From Paracoccaceae bacterium (GTDB lineage Bacteria > Pseudomonadota > Alphaproteobacteria > Rhodobacterales > Rhodobacteraceae): a stretch of 64,000 bases of DNA. A model generated the notes under the pieces. It saw only the letters and a list, made by a program, of their open reading frames with translations. It was not told the origin of the DNA and made no database searches. The stretch spans positions 18,346-82,345 of the forward strand of contig JAAZYV010000025.1 in the NCBI GenBank assembly GCA_014239455.1, written 5' to 3'. Both the position numbers and the translations under genes were made by a program. Positions within the stretch are counted from its first letter, which is position 1; each line of letters starts with the position of its first letter. This document shows, piece by piece, positions 45,639-55,915 of this stretch.

Positions 45639-47324
45639 TTGATCAGATTAAGAATAAGGGTCATTAATAATTTTAGAGATATATTCTTTCATATATTTTT
45701 TCTGATTGCTTTATTATTGAATAGATTTTTCAAATTACCTAGGGAATTTGAAAAAGTTCCTTTGAATTTGTTTTCGGGACAATTTGTTTTAGGAAAATTA
45801 TTAATCAATGGATATTTTAACAGCTATTCAAAGCCAATAAGAACCTCAAAAGAGATTAAAAACAATAATCTTGACCATAACAAATTATTAGAAGGCTTAA
45901 ACCCAGAAACGTTTTCTTGGTTATATTTGATATCCGGAATTAATGATCAAGAATCCAGAGATTTTACTAAAGTTTTTTCAAATGAATTAGAGGTTTTGAA
46001 TAGAAAATTTTCTCACAAGATTTGGAGCCTAGAAACAACAGCTTTTAGACTTTGTTCTGTCTGTTTGAATATTAGATTTTTTGAGTTATCCAAAGTTTTT
46101 AATAATAAGCCTAAGATGCTGTCTTTTATACATTTTCATGTTCTTTATCTTTCACTTTGCAAGACTTTTGTACCTAAAGGCTTAATCAGTTTAAGGATGA
46201 ATTCGGGAATATTTTTTGCTAGCCTAATTTTAGGAGAAACAATCTCAAAGAGAGATATTGTTCTTAGAAAAATTGTTAAAGATATTGGTTTCTTAATGAG
46301 GCAAAATGGGGAGCTTAATATTGGTAACCCCGGAGAACTTCTGGAGATTTTCTTTTTGGTTAACAGACTTATCAGGTTTTCTTCTACTGCAGACCTTTCA
46401 AAAGGAAAAACAGATTTAAAATTAAGGGGTTTCCAAAATCAAATAGCGCCTATTTTAAGGGGTTTACGATTAGGTGGAGGACAGTTAGTGAGGGCCAATA
46501 ATTTTGGAGGAAAAGTGATCCTTTGGGATTTAGACAAAGAATTGTCCGATGCCAGGTTAAATGATTTCTCAATTAGAAAAAAAAGCATGGGGTTCTACAG
46601 AATTAATTCGGGTCGCCTTAAATTAATTTTTGATGGAAAATCAAGAAAGATAGAAAACACAGCCAAAAGCTTTTGCTGCCCAGCTTTTTCCTTTGAACTA
46701 ACCTCTGGGCAACGAACTATATTTCAGAACAATTCCCCTTTCAATTTTTTTCTAGGTCATAGCGACAAAATACTGAAAGTTAAGCAAGATTATAATTCAG
46801 TAAACTTTTCGAAGAAATCTAGTTCAATTAATCCATCTCACTGGGTAAGCAAAATTATGGAAGTTAAGAATTATAAAGATTATAAAAACAATTATCTCGA
46901 AGGCAAAAAAAAAATCAGTATAGATCAGGTAGATATCTATCATTCCAGAAAATTGGGCATACCATTTTCTGGAACTGAAATATGGGGAAGTGAGTTTATT
47001 TATTCAGAAAATGAAGATTTGAATGATTTTGAACACATCAACGTTCAGTTTTTTCTGCATCCAGAAGTTCATGTTTGGAAATCTGAAGGATCAAATTATT
47101 TTCTATTGCAACTTAATAATAATGAGATTTGGAATTTTGAAACTGATGAGGATAACGGTGATTTGCATACATATAATTACTTAGATCCTAAAGATTTACA
47201 AATAAAGAAAGCTTTTAGAATAGTCTTACGACGAGCGCTGAGTGGTCAAAACCTATTTGTTACATGGAGGTTTTTCCTGCAAAATTATAGTTCAAGAATA
47301 ACAAGAGAAAAAATTGTTTCCTAA
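45639..47324 (+). CDS. Heparinase II/III-family protein
   Basis: A 561-residue protein. Its N-terminal half is helical with one hydrophobic stretch (residues 14-30, IFFHIFFLIALLLNRFF), which may anchor it. The C-terminal half (about 290-550) is a beta-rich heparinase II/III-like domain. This gene occupies the rsmB-purH interval in many Alphaproteobacteria. Characterised relatives are polysaccharide lyases, but the substrate of this conserved group is unknown and heparin is unlikely. The start is TTG. Catalytic residues could not be assigned by eye. Confidence 0.75.
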   Translation: MIRLRIRVINNFRDIFFHIFFLIALLLNRFFKLPREFEKVPLNLFSGQFVLGKLLINGYFNSYSKPIRTSKEIKNNNLDHNKLLEGLNPETFSWLYLISGINDQESRDFTKVFSNELEVLNRKFSHKIWSLETTAFRLCSVCLNIRFFELSKVFNNKPKMLSFIHFHVLYLSLCKTFVPKGLISLRMNSGIFFASLILGETISKRDIVLRKIVKDIGFLMRQNGELNIGNPGELLEIFFLVNRLIRFSSTADLSKGKTDLKLRGFQNQIAPILRGLRLGGGQLVRANNFGGKVILWDLDKELSDARLNDFSIRKKSMGFYRINSGRLKLIFDGKSRKIENTAKSFCCPAFSFELTSGQRTIFQNNSPFNFFLGHSDKILKVKQDYNSVNFSKKSSSINPSHWVSKIMEVKNYKDYKNNYLEGKKKISIDQVDIYHSRKLGIPFSGTEIWGSEFIYSENEDLNDFEHINVQFFLHPEVHVWKSEGSNYFLLQLNNNEIWNFETDEDNGDLHTYNYLDPKDLQIKKAFRIVLRRALSGQNLFVTWRFFLQNYSSRITREKIVS

Positions 47325-47346
47325 AAGGAGGTTGAGTTAATACATA

Positions 47347-48942
47347 ATGAAAAAAGGTTTTGTGAAAATTAAAAGAGCTATTATTTCGGTTTCTAACAAA
47401 GAAGGTATAGAAGAATTTGTATTAGGACTTAGATCTTGGAACATTGAAGTAATCGCTAGTGGTGGGACGGCAAGTACATTAAGGAAAAATGGAATCGAAG
47501 TGATAGATGTGGAGGATATAACAGGTTTTCCACCATTGCTGACAGGACGGGTCAAAACTTTACATCCGAGCATTCATGGAGGCATACTTGCGTCAAGAGA
47601 AAAACCCCAACATATTTCAGATTTGAAACAAAATAATATAGAACCTATAGATTTAGTGGTTTGTGATCTTTATCCATTTGAGGAAATGGCAAGACAGAAA
47701 AGAGATTATAGTTTTTGTATTGAAAATATCGATATTGGCGGTATCACTTTGCTAAGAGCGGCTGCAAAGAATTATAATTATGTTACCGTTATTTCAGACA
47801 ACTCTGGATTTCTGGATTTTCTAAAGCATCTTGATTCAAATGATGGAAGTACAAGTTACGAGTTTCGCCGGTTGAATGCTATCAAGGCATTTTCATGTTC
47901 TTCGAACTATGATGGGCAAGTTTATAAATGGTTTTCGAGTGATGGCATTAACAAATTTCCTAAAGAAAAATTTATTAAATCAACGCTGAAAAAAAATTTA
48001 TCCTATGGGGAAAATGCTCACCAGCGCGCAGCTTTATATCAAACTGAAGATTACGATCAAAGCTGGGCTAATTATACTCAGAATCAGGGAAAAGATTTGT
48101 CATACAATAATCATTTGGATTTTGATTCTAGCATAGGTCTTATTAATGGCTTCAGGGATTATTTAAGGCCGTTAGTAGGAATAATAAAACACACAAATCC
48201 ATGTGGCGTGGCAACTGGAAAGACTGTTTTGGAGGCCTTCGATAGAGCTTTTCTCTGTGATCCTATATCTGCATTTGGGGGAATTATAGTTAGTAACTCT
48301 AGGATTTCAGTGGAAGTAACAGAAAAAATTATGCAGACTTTTTTTGAAATGATAATAGCCCCTTCATTTGACGATAAATCACTGAAATTATTATCAAAAA
48401 AACAAAAAATGAGGGTTGTTTCAATTGGGAAGAACTGGAAATCAAAAGTTGCTAATGATCATGAATTCCGGTCAGTTTATCAGGGTATTCTTTTTCAAGA
48501 AAGAGACAAAAATGAAATTAGTGCTAAAGATTTGAAACTAGTAACCAATCTTAATCCAAATAATAAGGAATTGGCGGACCTTGTTTTCGCATGGAAAGTG
48601 GTAAAACAAGTAAAATCAAATGGTATTGTATTTGCTAAAAATGGTGCCACAGTAGGCATTGGTTCTGGTCAACCGAGCCGAATAGACAGTACAATTACTG
48701 CTATCGATAAATCTGAAAAACTTAAGGAGAAACTGGGGATGGTGTCATCACCTTTGGAGGGAGCAGTGATGGCTTCGGATGCATTTTTCCCCTTTTCTGA
48801 TAGTTTAGATAAAGCAGTTTCGAAGGGAATAAAATCAGTTATTCAGCCTGGCGGGTCTATGAGAGACAATGAGGTAATAGATTTTGCAAATGAAAAGGGT
48901 ATCAGCATGGTATTAACTGGAATTAGGGCATTTAAGCATTAA
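47347..48942 (+). CDS. purH: Bifunctional AICAR transformylase / IMP cyclohydrolase
   Basis: A 531-residue enzyme for the last two steps of IMP synthesis. The N-terminal cyclohydrolase begins RAIISVSNKEGIEEF and has GRVKTLHPSIHGGILA; the transformylase half contains YGENAHQRAALYQ, IIKHTNPCGVATG with the catalytic Lys-His, and VIQPGGSMRDNEVI. A strong AGGAGG lies about 15 bases before the ATG, rather far, so the exact start is slightly uncertain. Confidence 0.97.
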   Translation: MKKGFVKIKRAIISVSNKEGIEEFVLGLRSWNIEVIASGGTASTLRKNGIEVIDVEDITGFPPLLTGRVKTLHPSIHGGILASREKPQHISDLKQNNIEPIDLVVCDLYPFEEMARQKRDYSFCIENIDIGGITLLRAAAKNYNYVTVISDNSGFLDFLKHLDSNDGSTSYEFRRLNAIKAFSCSSNYDGQVYKWFSSDGINKFPKEKFIKSTLKKNLSYGENAHQRAALYQTEDYDQSWANYTQNQGKDLSYNNHLDFDSSIGLINGFRDYLRPLVGIIKHTNPCGVATGKTVLEAFDRAFLCDPISAFGGIIVSNSRISVEVTEKIMQTFFEMIIAPSFDDKSLKLLSKKQKMRVVSIGKNWKSKVANDHEFRSVYQGILFQERDKNEISAKDLKLVTNLNPNNKELADLVFAWKVVKQVKSNGIVFAKNGATVGIGSGQPSRIDSTITAIDKSEKLKEKLGMVSSPLEGAVMASDAFFPFSDSLDKAVSKGIKSVIQPGGSMRDNEVIDFANEKGISMVLTGIRAFKH

Positions 48943-48949
48943 AATGAAA

Positions 48950-49135
48950 TTAAGAATTATCTTGGATTTCTCTGGCTTGATCCATTATCAGGATCGGAAC
49001 TCCATCTCTAATAGGGTAAGCTAAGCCTGCAGTTTTTGATATTAATTCATAGTTTTTTTTATCCAATACTAAATGAGTATGAGTCTTGGGACAGACGACA
49101 ATATTCAGCAGGCTCTCATCGAATACTATTTTCAT
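48950..49135 (-). CDS. Trm112 family protein
   Basis: A zinc-ribbon-like protein of about 61 residues: LLNIVVCPKTHTHLVLDKKNYELIS, then AGLAYPIRDGVPILI. The second CxxC is lost, as in many bacterial Trm112/YcaR proteins. Eukaryotic Trm112 activates methyltransferases; the bacterial role is not established. The ATG at 49135 avoids overlap with the LON-domain gene; the frame is open to 49162. It ends a leftward cnoX-LON-trm112 series, convergent with purH. Confidence 0.85.
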   Translation of the reverse strand: MKIVFDESLLNIVVCPKTHTHLVLDKKNYELISKTAGLAYPIRDGVPILIMDQAREIQDNS

Positions 49136-49145
49136 GGCTTTAGGC

Positions 49146-49805
49146 TCATTGCAAGGGACCAAAACTTTTTTCTGCTTTTAAGGTCATGTCCATAAGTGTT
49201 TGTAAAATGCTGGCACGGTCTTTTATCGTTTTGGCTTCTAATAATGCTTGTTTCTCGTGTTGGTCAAAGGGACATAGCATAGACAAAGAATTTATAAGAA
49301 GTTCATCTTCTGCTTTTTTTAGACTTTCCCAGTCCGTTTGTAAATTGGTTAGTTTAAAATATTTTGAAAGTATATCCAGAAAGATATCTCGCTTAAAATC
49401 GGCATTCATTTTTTCTGTTTTCCTGTCACTTTTAAACGAACTCCAATCAACCTTTCCTTTCAGGTACAGATCATTTTCTTCTATATTTTCAACAAAATTA
49501 AATCTGCATATCCCGGCTAGTGTAATCAAATATCTTGAATCTTCTGTTTCGGTAAAGCTAACTACTCTACCAGCACAACCTACTTTGTTAAGTTTGATAT
49601 TGTGGGGCTTCCCCTCCTTTATTGATAGTGGTTGTATCATGCCTATTAGGCGATTTTGGTTTCCTAAAACATCCTCTAACATTTTAAGATATTTGGGCTC
49701 AAAAATATTCAATGGTAAACGGGCTTTTGGTAGTAATAGAGCACCAGCTAATGGGAATATGGGAATGCTTTTCGGAAGATCATTCATATCACTAAAGTAA
49801 GTCAT
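49146..49805 (-). CDS. LON N-terminal substrate-binding domain protein
   Basis: A 219-residue protein consisting only of the Lon N-terminal (PUA-like) domain: LPKSIPIFPLAGALLLPKARLPLNIFEP at the start, GRVVSFTETEDSRYLITLAGICRF in the middle, and a helical C-terminus. It has no ATPase or protease domain. Its gene commonly sits between a CnoX-like gene and a Trm112 gene in Alphaproteobacteria; its function is unknown, perhaps substrate recognition in proteostasis. Confidence 0.87.
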   Translation of the reverse strand: MTYFSDMNDLPKSIPIFPLAGALLLPKARLPLNIFEPKYLKMLEDVLGNQNRLIGMIQPLSIKEGKPHNIKLNKVGCAGRVVSFTETEDSRYLITLAGICRFNFVENIEENDLYLKGKVDWSSFKSDRKTEKMNADFKRDIFLDILSKYFKLTNLQTDWESLKKAEDELLINSLSMLCPFDQHEKQALLEAKTIKDRASILQTLMDMTLKAEKSFGPLQ

Positions 49806-49821
49806 TTATAGTATAACCAGT

Positions 49822-50712
49822 CTAAGAATATATAATAGATGACAACTTTCTACGGCCTTTCAAAACCACTGGGTTATCATGTCCTAAAGATTCAAATAGT
49901 TGTAATAGCTGATCTTTTGCTTTGCCATTTTCCCAGGCAGGATTTTCTTTGAAAATTCTTAAAAGATCTGTTATCGCATTCTCATATTCTTGAGAGGAAA
50001 TTTGAGATAGAGCCAACTCGAATATATAATGTAGATTATTTGGATCTTTTAGAATATCAGAACGTATGATATCTGCGTTTCTAGTATCTGAAATTTTTTT
50101 GGACAACTCAATTTCAGCCCTTAGTTTTTCAAATTCTTTGTTATTTTGAATATCTGTTGGAACAGAATCTAGTTCTTCCGCAGCTTCTATGAAGTTTTTA
50201 GTTAAAATTTTAGATCTTATTAAACCAGAGTATGCATCAATATTATTCTCATCAGCCTCGATTATTTCTTTATATATTTTCTCAGCTTCGGCATTGAGGC
50301 CATCATTGATTTTTTGCTCGGCTTCCTCAATTAGATTACTAAGATTATCATTTAAATCACCACCGCTTTTTGTAATTACACTGGCTATGAATTCTTTTAT
50401 TTTAGCTTCAGGTTGGGCTCCCATAAAGCCGTCGAGGGGTTTCCCACCAAAAAATGCATAAACAGCAGGTATGGATTGAATTCTAAGCTGTCCAGCGATC
50501 GTCTGATTTTCATCAATATTGATTTTTACTAGCTTAACTTTTCCTTTAAATTCTAAAACATTCTTTTCCAGAATTGGAGTAAGTGTCTTACATGGACCAC
50601 ACCAAGGTGCCCAAAAATCAACTATAACCGGAACATCATTGCTTGATTCAATGACGTCACTTACAAAACTTGCATCATCCGTATCTTTTATAGTGCTTTC
50701 TACAGAATTCAA
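49822..50712 (-). CDS. CnoX/YbbN-like thioredoxin-TPR protein
   Basis: A 296-residue protein with an N-terminal thioredoxin domain whose active site is WCGPC (Cys38, Cys41), followed by TPR-like helical repeats from about residue 125. This matches CnoX (YbbN), a chaperedoxin that protects substrates from oxidation and hands them to GroEL/DnaK. E. coli CnoX lacks the CxxC pair, but the alphaproteobacterial (Caulobacter) type keeps it. The start is TTG after an AGGTG site. Confidence 0.85.
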   Translation of the reverse strand: MNSVESTIKDTDDASFVSDVIESSNDVPVIVDFWAPWCGPCKTLTPILEKNVLEFKGKVKLVKINIDENQTIAGQLRIQSIPAVYAFFGGKPLDGFMGAQPEAKIKEFIASVITKSGGDLNDNLSNLIEEAEQKINDGLNAEAEKIYKEIIEADENNIDAYSGLIRSKILTKNFIEAAEELDSVPTDIQNNKEFEKLRAEIELSKKISDTRNADIIRSDILKDPNNLHYIFELALSQISSQEYENAITDLLRIFKENPAWENGKAKDQLLQLFESLGHDNPVVLKGRRKLSSIIYS

Positions 50713-50744
50713 CTTTACACCTATTTTTTGTCACAAGTAGAATC

Positions 50745-51332
50745 TCAACGTAAACTACAGTATACATCTAGAAACTCTTGTCTTGATTTTAAAGGATCTT
50801 TTAAATTTATTTTTACAGAATTATTTATTAGTGCGGATGGCTTGAGAAATATTTTATTTGCTTCAAGTTCAGTGAATCCGGCTATTTGGGTTGCTTCAAG
50901 CCAGGCAGCTCTTTTATCTGCTTTCTTAATGCTGTTTTTAATCCGTTCAGGAGTTTTTGCAGGTAGTCCAAATCTTATATGTATGGCTTCTAACAAGCTT
51001 TGCTCCAATTTGGTATATTCGTCGCCTAAGAATGCTTTCACTGGAGAAATCATGTCACCAATAACATATTCTGCTGAATCATGCAAAAGTGCTACCAGAT
51101 ACCAGGTGTTTTTAAGATTTGGATTTTCAATTTGAAAAATTTTTTGTACCAAAATGGAGTGATTAGCTACCGAAAAAGTAAAATCTCCCAGGGTTTGACC
51201 ATTCCATCTTGCCTGAAAAGCCAAGCCATGTGCTATATCTTCTATTTCTATGTCTAAAGGTGATGGGTTTATAAGATCTAACCTTCTTCCAGAAAGCATT
51301 TTTTGCCAAGCTCTATGTGTCAATTTGAGCAA
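50745..51332 (-). CDS. HD-domain hydrolase (YfbR-like phosphohydrolase)
   Basis: A 195-residue metal-dependent HD hydrolase. The metal ligands appear as His58 (ANHSILV), His84-Asp85 (LLHDSAEYV) and Asp139 ([11 protein letters not shown]). IGDMISPVK after the HD motif is like YfbR 5'-deoxynucleotidases, but the N-terminal part ([24 protein letters not shown]) fits a separate alphaproteobacterial group whose substrate is not known. It is divergent from ahcY. Confidence 0.8.
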   Translation of the reverse strand: MLKLTHRAWQKMLSGRRLDLINPSPLDIEIEDIAHGLAFQARWNGQTLGDFTFSVANHSILVQKIFQIENPNLKNTWYLVALLHDSAEYVIGDMISPVKAFLGDEYTKLEQSLLEAIHIRFGLPAKTPERIKNSIKKADKRAAWLEATQIAGFTELEANKIFLKPSALINNSVKINLKDPLKSRQEFLDVYCSLR

Positions 51333-51445
51333 ACATCCTTTTGAAAAGCATTCAATTGATAAAACTTGAAAATAATTGGTTACTATGTTTTACCTCTCAA
51401 AAAGATATTAATGAAATTTTCGTGTTTGTGAACTGGAGATTGAAA

Positions 51446-52840
51446 ATGAGCAGTGATTACGTAGTGAAAGACTTAGGCCAGGCAGAATTTGGAAGAAAAG
51501 AGATTTTAATAGCAGAAACCGAGATGCCAGGTTTGATCTCATTGAGAGAGGAGTTCGGAAAAACTAGACCATTAACTGGAGCTAGGATAGCAGGTTGCCT
51601 TCATATGACGATACAAACGGCGGTTTTAATTGAGACATTAGTTGAGTTGGGTGCCAATGTAAGGTGGGCCAGCTGCAATATTTTTTCTACCCAAGATCAT
51701 GCTGCCGCCGCAATTGCTTCCAAGGGAATACCAGTTTATGCAGTAAAAGGTGAATCCTTAGAAGACTATTGGAATTATGTGGATAAGATCTTTCATTTTG
51801 GCGATAATCAAGCCAATTTAATATTGGATGATGGTGGTGATGCTACCATGTACATTATTCTAGGAGCAAAGGCAGAGTCAGGAGACACTAGTTTCTTAGA
51901 AAAACCTTCGTCGGATGAAGAAGAATATCTTTATTCTACAATCAAAATGAGACTGAAAAAATCGCCTGGATGGTTTACAGAGCAAAAAGTCGCTATTAAA
52001 GGGGTTTCTGAAGAAACTACCACAGGAGTACTTAGGCTCTACCAAATGATGGATTCTCATCAGCTACCTTTTCCTGCGATAAACGTCAACGATAGTGTGA
52101 CCAAATCAAAATTTGACAACAAATACGGGTGTAGAGAATCTCTTGTTGATGGTATCCGCAGAGCAACTGACACTATGATAAGTGGTAAGACAGCAGTAGT
52201 TTGTGGGTATGGAGATGTTGGCAAAGGATCTGCCGCGTCTTTAAAGGGAGCGGGAGCAAAGGTTTTGGTGACCGAGGTTGACCCGATCTGCGCCTTACAG
52301 GCTTCAATGGATGGTTTTGGCGTAGTTACTTTAGATCAAGTAGTAGATAGTGCCGATATTTTTATAACTGCCACAGGGAATAAGGATGTTATTAAAATTG
52401 ATGATATGAGGAAGATGAAGAACATGGCAATCGTTGGTAATATTGGTCATTTTGATAATGAAATTCAGGTATCAGCATTACGAAATCACAAATGGGATAA
52501 TCTTAAAGATCAGGTTGATTTAGTTGAAATGGTTGATGGTAAAAAAATCATTTTACTTTCTGAGGGACGCCTTTTGAATCTTGGAAATGCTACTGGTCAC
52601 CCATCCTTTGTTATGTCAGCAAGCTTTACGAATCAGATTCTAGCTCAAAAAGAACTTTGGCAAAACAATGAAAATTATAAGAATGAAGTTTATGTGTTGC
52701 CGAAACATTTGGATGAAAAAGTTGCCATGTTGCATTTGAAAAGGGTAGGTGCAACTCTAACCAAATTGAATAAAGATCAGGCAGATTACATAGGAGTAAG
52801 TAGTGAAGGTCCCTTCAAACCAGCACATTATCGTTACTGA
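51446..52840 (+). CDS. ahcY: Adenosylhomocysteinase
   Basis: A 464-residue NAD-dependent enzyme that splits S-adenosylhomocysteine into homocysteine and adenosine, recycling the product of SAM methylations. [31 protein letters not shown] and the NAD-binding [14 protein letters not shown] are conserved, and the C-terminus ends KPAHYRY as expected. The ATG at 51446 has GGAGA seven bases upstream and gives the normal length; the frame is open further upstream. It abuts the convergent gpsA gene with no gap. Confidence 0.97.
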   Translation: MSSDYVVKDLGQAEFGRKEILIAETEMPGLISLREEFGKTRPLTGARIAGCLHMTIQTAVLIETLVELGANVRWASCNIFSTQDHAAAAIASKGIPVYAVKGESLEDYWNYVDKIFHFGDNQANLILDDGGDATMYIILGAKAESGDTSFLEKPSSDEEEYLYSTIKMRLKKSPGWFTEQKVAIKGVSEETTTGVLRLYQMMDSHQLPFPAINVNDSVTKSKFDNKYGCRESLVDGIRRATDTMISGKTAVVCGYGDVGKGSAASLKGAGAKVLVTEVDPICALQASMDGFGVVTLDQVVDSADIFITATGNKDVIKIDDMRKMKNMAIVGNIGHFDNEIQVSALRNHKWDNLKDQVDLVEMVDGKKIILLSEGRLLNLGNATGHPSFVMSASFTNQILAQKELWQNNENYKNEVYVLPKHLDEKVAMLHLKRVGATLTKLNKDQADYIGVSSEGPFKPAHYRY

Positions 52841-53818
52841 TTATTCTATCTCCTTTCCAAGAGGCCTGGAAAGTAAGTAATTTATAGCATAATCTATGCT
52901 GATTTTTCCTGTGATTGTGGAATTGACTGATTTCATTATGGGAACATCAAGTCCAAATTGATCAGCTAATAGACATGCAGCGGCAACAGTATACTTGCCT
53001 TCTATGGTCTTTTCATTTGTCTGGAAATTTTCGCAAGCCAGCTGTTTACCATAGTTAAAGTTTCTGGATCGAGTAGAACTGCAAGTTAATGTTAGATCAC
53101 CCAGTCCAGATAACCCCATTAGCGTTTCAAGTTCACATCCTAGTACCAAACCTATTTTTTTTATTTCCGTGAATCCACGTGTCATTACAGCTATTCTGGC
53201 ACTGTCTCCTAGGCCTTTTGCTTCGGTTATTCCACATGCTATGGCTATAACGTTTTTAAGGGACCCTCCAACCTGAGCACCGACTATGTCGGATGATAGG
53301 TAAGGCCTGATGGAAGATGTTGATATAAGATTTTGTATTTCATTACCAATTTTTTTGTTCTGACATGCTAAAGTTAGAGCGACAGGCTTTTCGGCCATAA
53401 TGTCTGCAGCAAAGCCAGGCCCTGTTAAAACAGCAAGATGACTTTTATTAAGGAATTTGTCTCCAATTTCGGTTTGGAAAAGCAAACTTTCTGAATCAAT
53501 GCCCTTTGAGCAGAAAACAACAGTCTTTGAAATAAGAAAAGAAGAATACTTTTTAAGGAATTGGTAAACAGATTGAGCTTTAATACATAGTAAGATTAAA
53601 TTTGAATCATGAACTACATCTTCTATTGAATTTGTTGTTTCAAGATATTCAATGCATTTTTGAGAAGATATTCTTTGATTGTTGGAAAATTTGTACTCAA
53701 GAATCTCCTCAGTAGTTTTTCTTGTTCTGTTCCAAACAATTACTTTTTTTTGGTTTGAAGCATAATTTAAAGCTAATGCTGATCCTAACGCTCCGCCGCC
53801 AATAATGGAAATTTTCAC
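52841..53818 (-). CDS. gpsA: NAD(P)-dependent glycerol-3-phosphate dehydrogenase
   Basis: A 325-residue enzyme that makes sn-glycerol-3-phosphate for phospholipids. The Rossmann motif GGGALGSALAL is at residues 7-17, LTGPGFAADI near 135, the catalytic Lys lies in GGSLKNVIAIACGI, and GLSGLGDLTLTCSS is in the C-terminal domain. Its start overlaps the end of tsaD by four bases (ATGA). Confidence 0.96.
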   Translation of the reverse strand: MKISIIGGGALGSALALNYASNQKKVIVWNRTRKTTEEILEYKFSNNQRISSQKCIEYLETTNSIEDVVHDSNLILLCIKAQSVYQFLKKYSSFLISKTVVFCSKGIDSESLLFQTEIGDKFLNKSHLAVLTGPGFAADIMAEKPVALTLACQNKKIGNEIQNLISTSSIRPYLSSDIVGAQVGGSLKNVIAIACGITEAKGLGDSARIAVMTRGFTEIKKIGLVLGCELETLMGLSGLGDLTLTCSSTRSRNFNYGKQLACENFQTNEKTIEGKYTVAAACLLADQFGLDVPIMKSVNSTITGKISIDYAINYLLSRPLGKEIE

Positions 53819-54927
53819 GCCTTTATTCCCCTTTTACCAAAACCTAGTAAAGGTTTTGCTTTCAAATCTATAGGCCATCTAGGTTTAGGTATGAGATCCT
53901 CTGTTTTATAATTACCAGAAATAAATTTTTGTGATCCTAAGTAAGCAATCATAGCGGCATTGTCAGTACAAAATTCCTGTGGAACTGGGAAGAAATCAAA
54001 GCCATTTTTTAAGGCTGTTTTCTCTAGTGAATTCCTTATTTTTTTGTTTGCTGCTACTCCTCCAACTATCGCGAAGTTACCTCGAACAAAACCGTATTTT
54101 TCTTTGAAAATTTCCATTGCATACTCCGATTTATTTTTAAAGACCTCCACCGTTGATTTTTGAAATGAAGCACAAATATCATCAATGTCCGAAGGATATA
54201 ACCCACCCTGTTTCAAAATGATATCATCAGCCTGTCGTTTCACAGCAGTTTTCAGTCCGGAAAAAGACATATTACAATTTTTTTTATTCAGCATTGGCTT
54301 GGGAAAGGAAAAGCGATTCTCGTTTCCGTTTAATGCACGTTTTTCTATATGGGGACCTCCTGGATATCCAAGACCCAGGAATGCTGCTATTTTATCATAA
54401 CATTCCCCAGGAGAATCATCTATGGTACTTCCGAGTCGTGTAAATACATCAATATTTTCAACAATCAAGAATTGGCAATGACCACCTGAAGCCAGTAAAG
54501 TCAAATATGGGAAAGTAATGGAATGAACCATTCTTACTGAGAGACAGTGCGCTGCCAAGTGATTAATGCCCAGTAAGGGTTTGTTTAACCCCTGAGCCAG
54601 TCCCTTTGCAAACATAATACCTGACAAAAGACCTCCAATTAAACCAGGCCCTGAAGTGACGCTTATTAGATCAATTTCGTCAATCATGATTGACGCCTTC
54701 TGTAAAGCACTTTTAGTGCAAGAATCTAATCTCTCGCTATGAGCTCTAGCAGCTATTTCCGGCACTACGCCTCTAAAATGTTGGTGGAGATTGTTTTGGT
54801 TCAATACGATTGAAGAAAGTATTTCTGTTTGACTACCGTTTTCACCTTTTGTGTAACGTAATATTGCAGCAGCAGTATCATCGCAACTACTTTCTATTCC
54901 TAAAATTAATGAAGCTTTTTGTTTCAT
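53815..54927 (-). CDS. tsaD: tRNA t6A37 threonylcarbamoyltransferase TsaD
   Basis: A 370-residue ASKHA-fold enzyme that transfers threonylcarbamoyl to A37 of ANN-reading tRNAs. It begins LILGIESSCDDTAAAI; metal-binding histidines are in NHLAAHCLS; SGGHCQ, GECYDKIAAFLGLGYPGG and FCTDNAAMIA are conserved. The partner genes tsaB, tsaC and tsaE are elsewhere. It is divergent from hemC, the common arrangement in Alphaproteobacteria. Confidence 0.97.
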   Translation of the reverse strand: MKQKASLILGIESSCDDTAAAILRYTKGENGSQTEILSSIVLNQNNLHQHFRGVVPEIAARAHSERLDSCTKSALQKASIMIDEIDLISVTSGPGLIGGLLSGIMFAKGLAQGLNKPLLGINHLAAHCLSVRMVHSITFPYLTLLASGGHCQFLIVENIDVFTRLGSTIDDSPGECYDKIAAFLGLGYPGGPHIEKRALNGNENRFSFPKPMLNKKNCNMSFSGLKTAVKRQADDIILKQGGLYPSDIDDICASFQKSTVEVFKNKSEYAMEIFKEKYGFVRGNFAIVGGVAANKKIRNSLEKTALKNGFDFFPVPQEFCTDNAAMIAYLGSQKFISGNYKTEDLIPKPRWPIDLKAKPLLGFGKRGIKA

Positions 54928-54973
54928 AAGTGAGTTCTTGTATCTTTAATCTAATCGAGATATCACCATAGTT

Positions 54974-55915
54974 ATGGTAAGTGAATTAAAAAAAAGAGAT
55001 TTTAAAATACAGAATCTTAAAATCGGCACTAGAGGATCACCCTTAGCTTTGGCTCAAGCTTTTGAAGTTAAAAAAAAAATCTCTCTATCCAGTGACATAT
55101 CGGAAGACTGTATAGAAATAATTACCATCAACACTAAAGGCGACAAGATCCAAGATAAACCACTTACTGAGATTGGAGGAAAGGGTCTTTTTACGGAAGA
55201 AATAGAGAACCAACTCTTGAGCCATGAAATAGATTTGGCTGTACATTCGATGAAGGACATGCCCACTGTTTTTCCAGAAGGCTTAGATATAAAGACTTTT
55301 CTTAAAAGAGAGGATTTTAGAGATTCATTTATTTCCTTAAAGTATAAGAACCTTGATGATCTACCCAAAGGAGCAGCTGTTGGTTCTTCAAGTTTGAGAA
55401 GACGAGCTCAACTTCTTCATAAAAGGCCTGATGTCAGGTTAGTGGAATTCAGAGGAAATGTACAAACTAGGCTGAAAAAATTGGAGTCTGGTGTAGCTGA
55501 AGCAACATTTTTGGCATGTGCAGGTTTGTTACGTTTGGGCATGAATAAACTAGTCAAACCAATTTCACCTGAAATCATGATGCCAGCAGTAGCGCAAGGG
55601 GTCATTGGTGTTCAGCAGAGGGTTAATGACGTAGAGATGACCTCTATTCTTTCTCCTCTTAATGATAAAGAAACAGAAATACAAGTGATGGTGGAAAGAG
55701 CTTTTCTAAACGTTTTAGATGGTTCGTGTCGTACACCTATAGGAGCTTTTTCTAGATTGGAAGGGAGTGAAATCTTTTTTAAAGGGGAAGTTTTAAGAGT
55801 GAATGGATCAGAGGTGATATCCGGATCCTGGAAAGGTTCGACGTCAAATCCAATTGAATTAGGTGAAAGAGCTGGTAGAGAATTAAAAGGAAAGATTGGT
55901 GACGCTTTCTTTTAA
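54974..55915 (+). CDS. hemC: Hydroxymethylbilane synthase (porphobilinogen deaminase)
   Basis: A 313-residue enzyme that joins four porphobilinogens. GTRGSPLALAQA lies at residues 18-29, HSMKDMP near 91, SSLRRRAQL near 140, and LDGSCRTPIG carries the cysteine that holds the dipyrromethane cofactor. It heads the hemC-hemD-mic60-hemY series and overlaps hemD by 20 bases. Confidence 0.97.
   Translation: MVSELKKRDFKIQNLKIGTRGSPLALAQAFEVKKKISLSSDISEDCIEIITINTKGDKIQDKPLTEIGGKGLFTEEIENQLLSHEIDLAVHSMKDMPTVFPEGLDIKTFLKREDFRDSFISLKYKNLDDLPKGAAVGSSSLRRRAQLLHKRPDVRLVEFRGNVQTRLKKLESGVAEATFLACAGLLRLGMNKLVKPISPEIMMPAVAQGVIGVQQRVNDVEMTSILSPLNDKETEIQVMVERAFLNVLDGSCRTPIGAFSRLEGSEIFFKGEVLRVNGSEVISGSWKGSTSNPIELGERAGRELKGKIGDAFF

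Noticed and set aside
49186..49800. 204-codon open frame antisense to the LON-domain gene
   Set aside because: It is a shadow of a conserved gene; composition is serine- and phenylalanine-rich, as typical of antisense frames in this AT-rich sequence.
51333..51445. Possible SAM/SAH riboswitch before ahcY
   Set aside because: I could not find the conserved core or stems of known SAM or SAH riboswitch classes; only a plain leader with a GGAGA ribosome site is visible.
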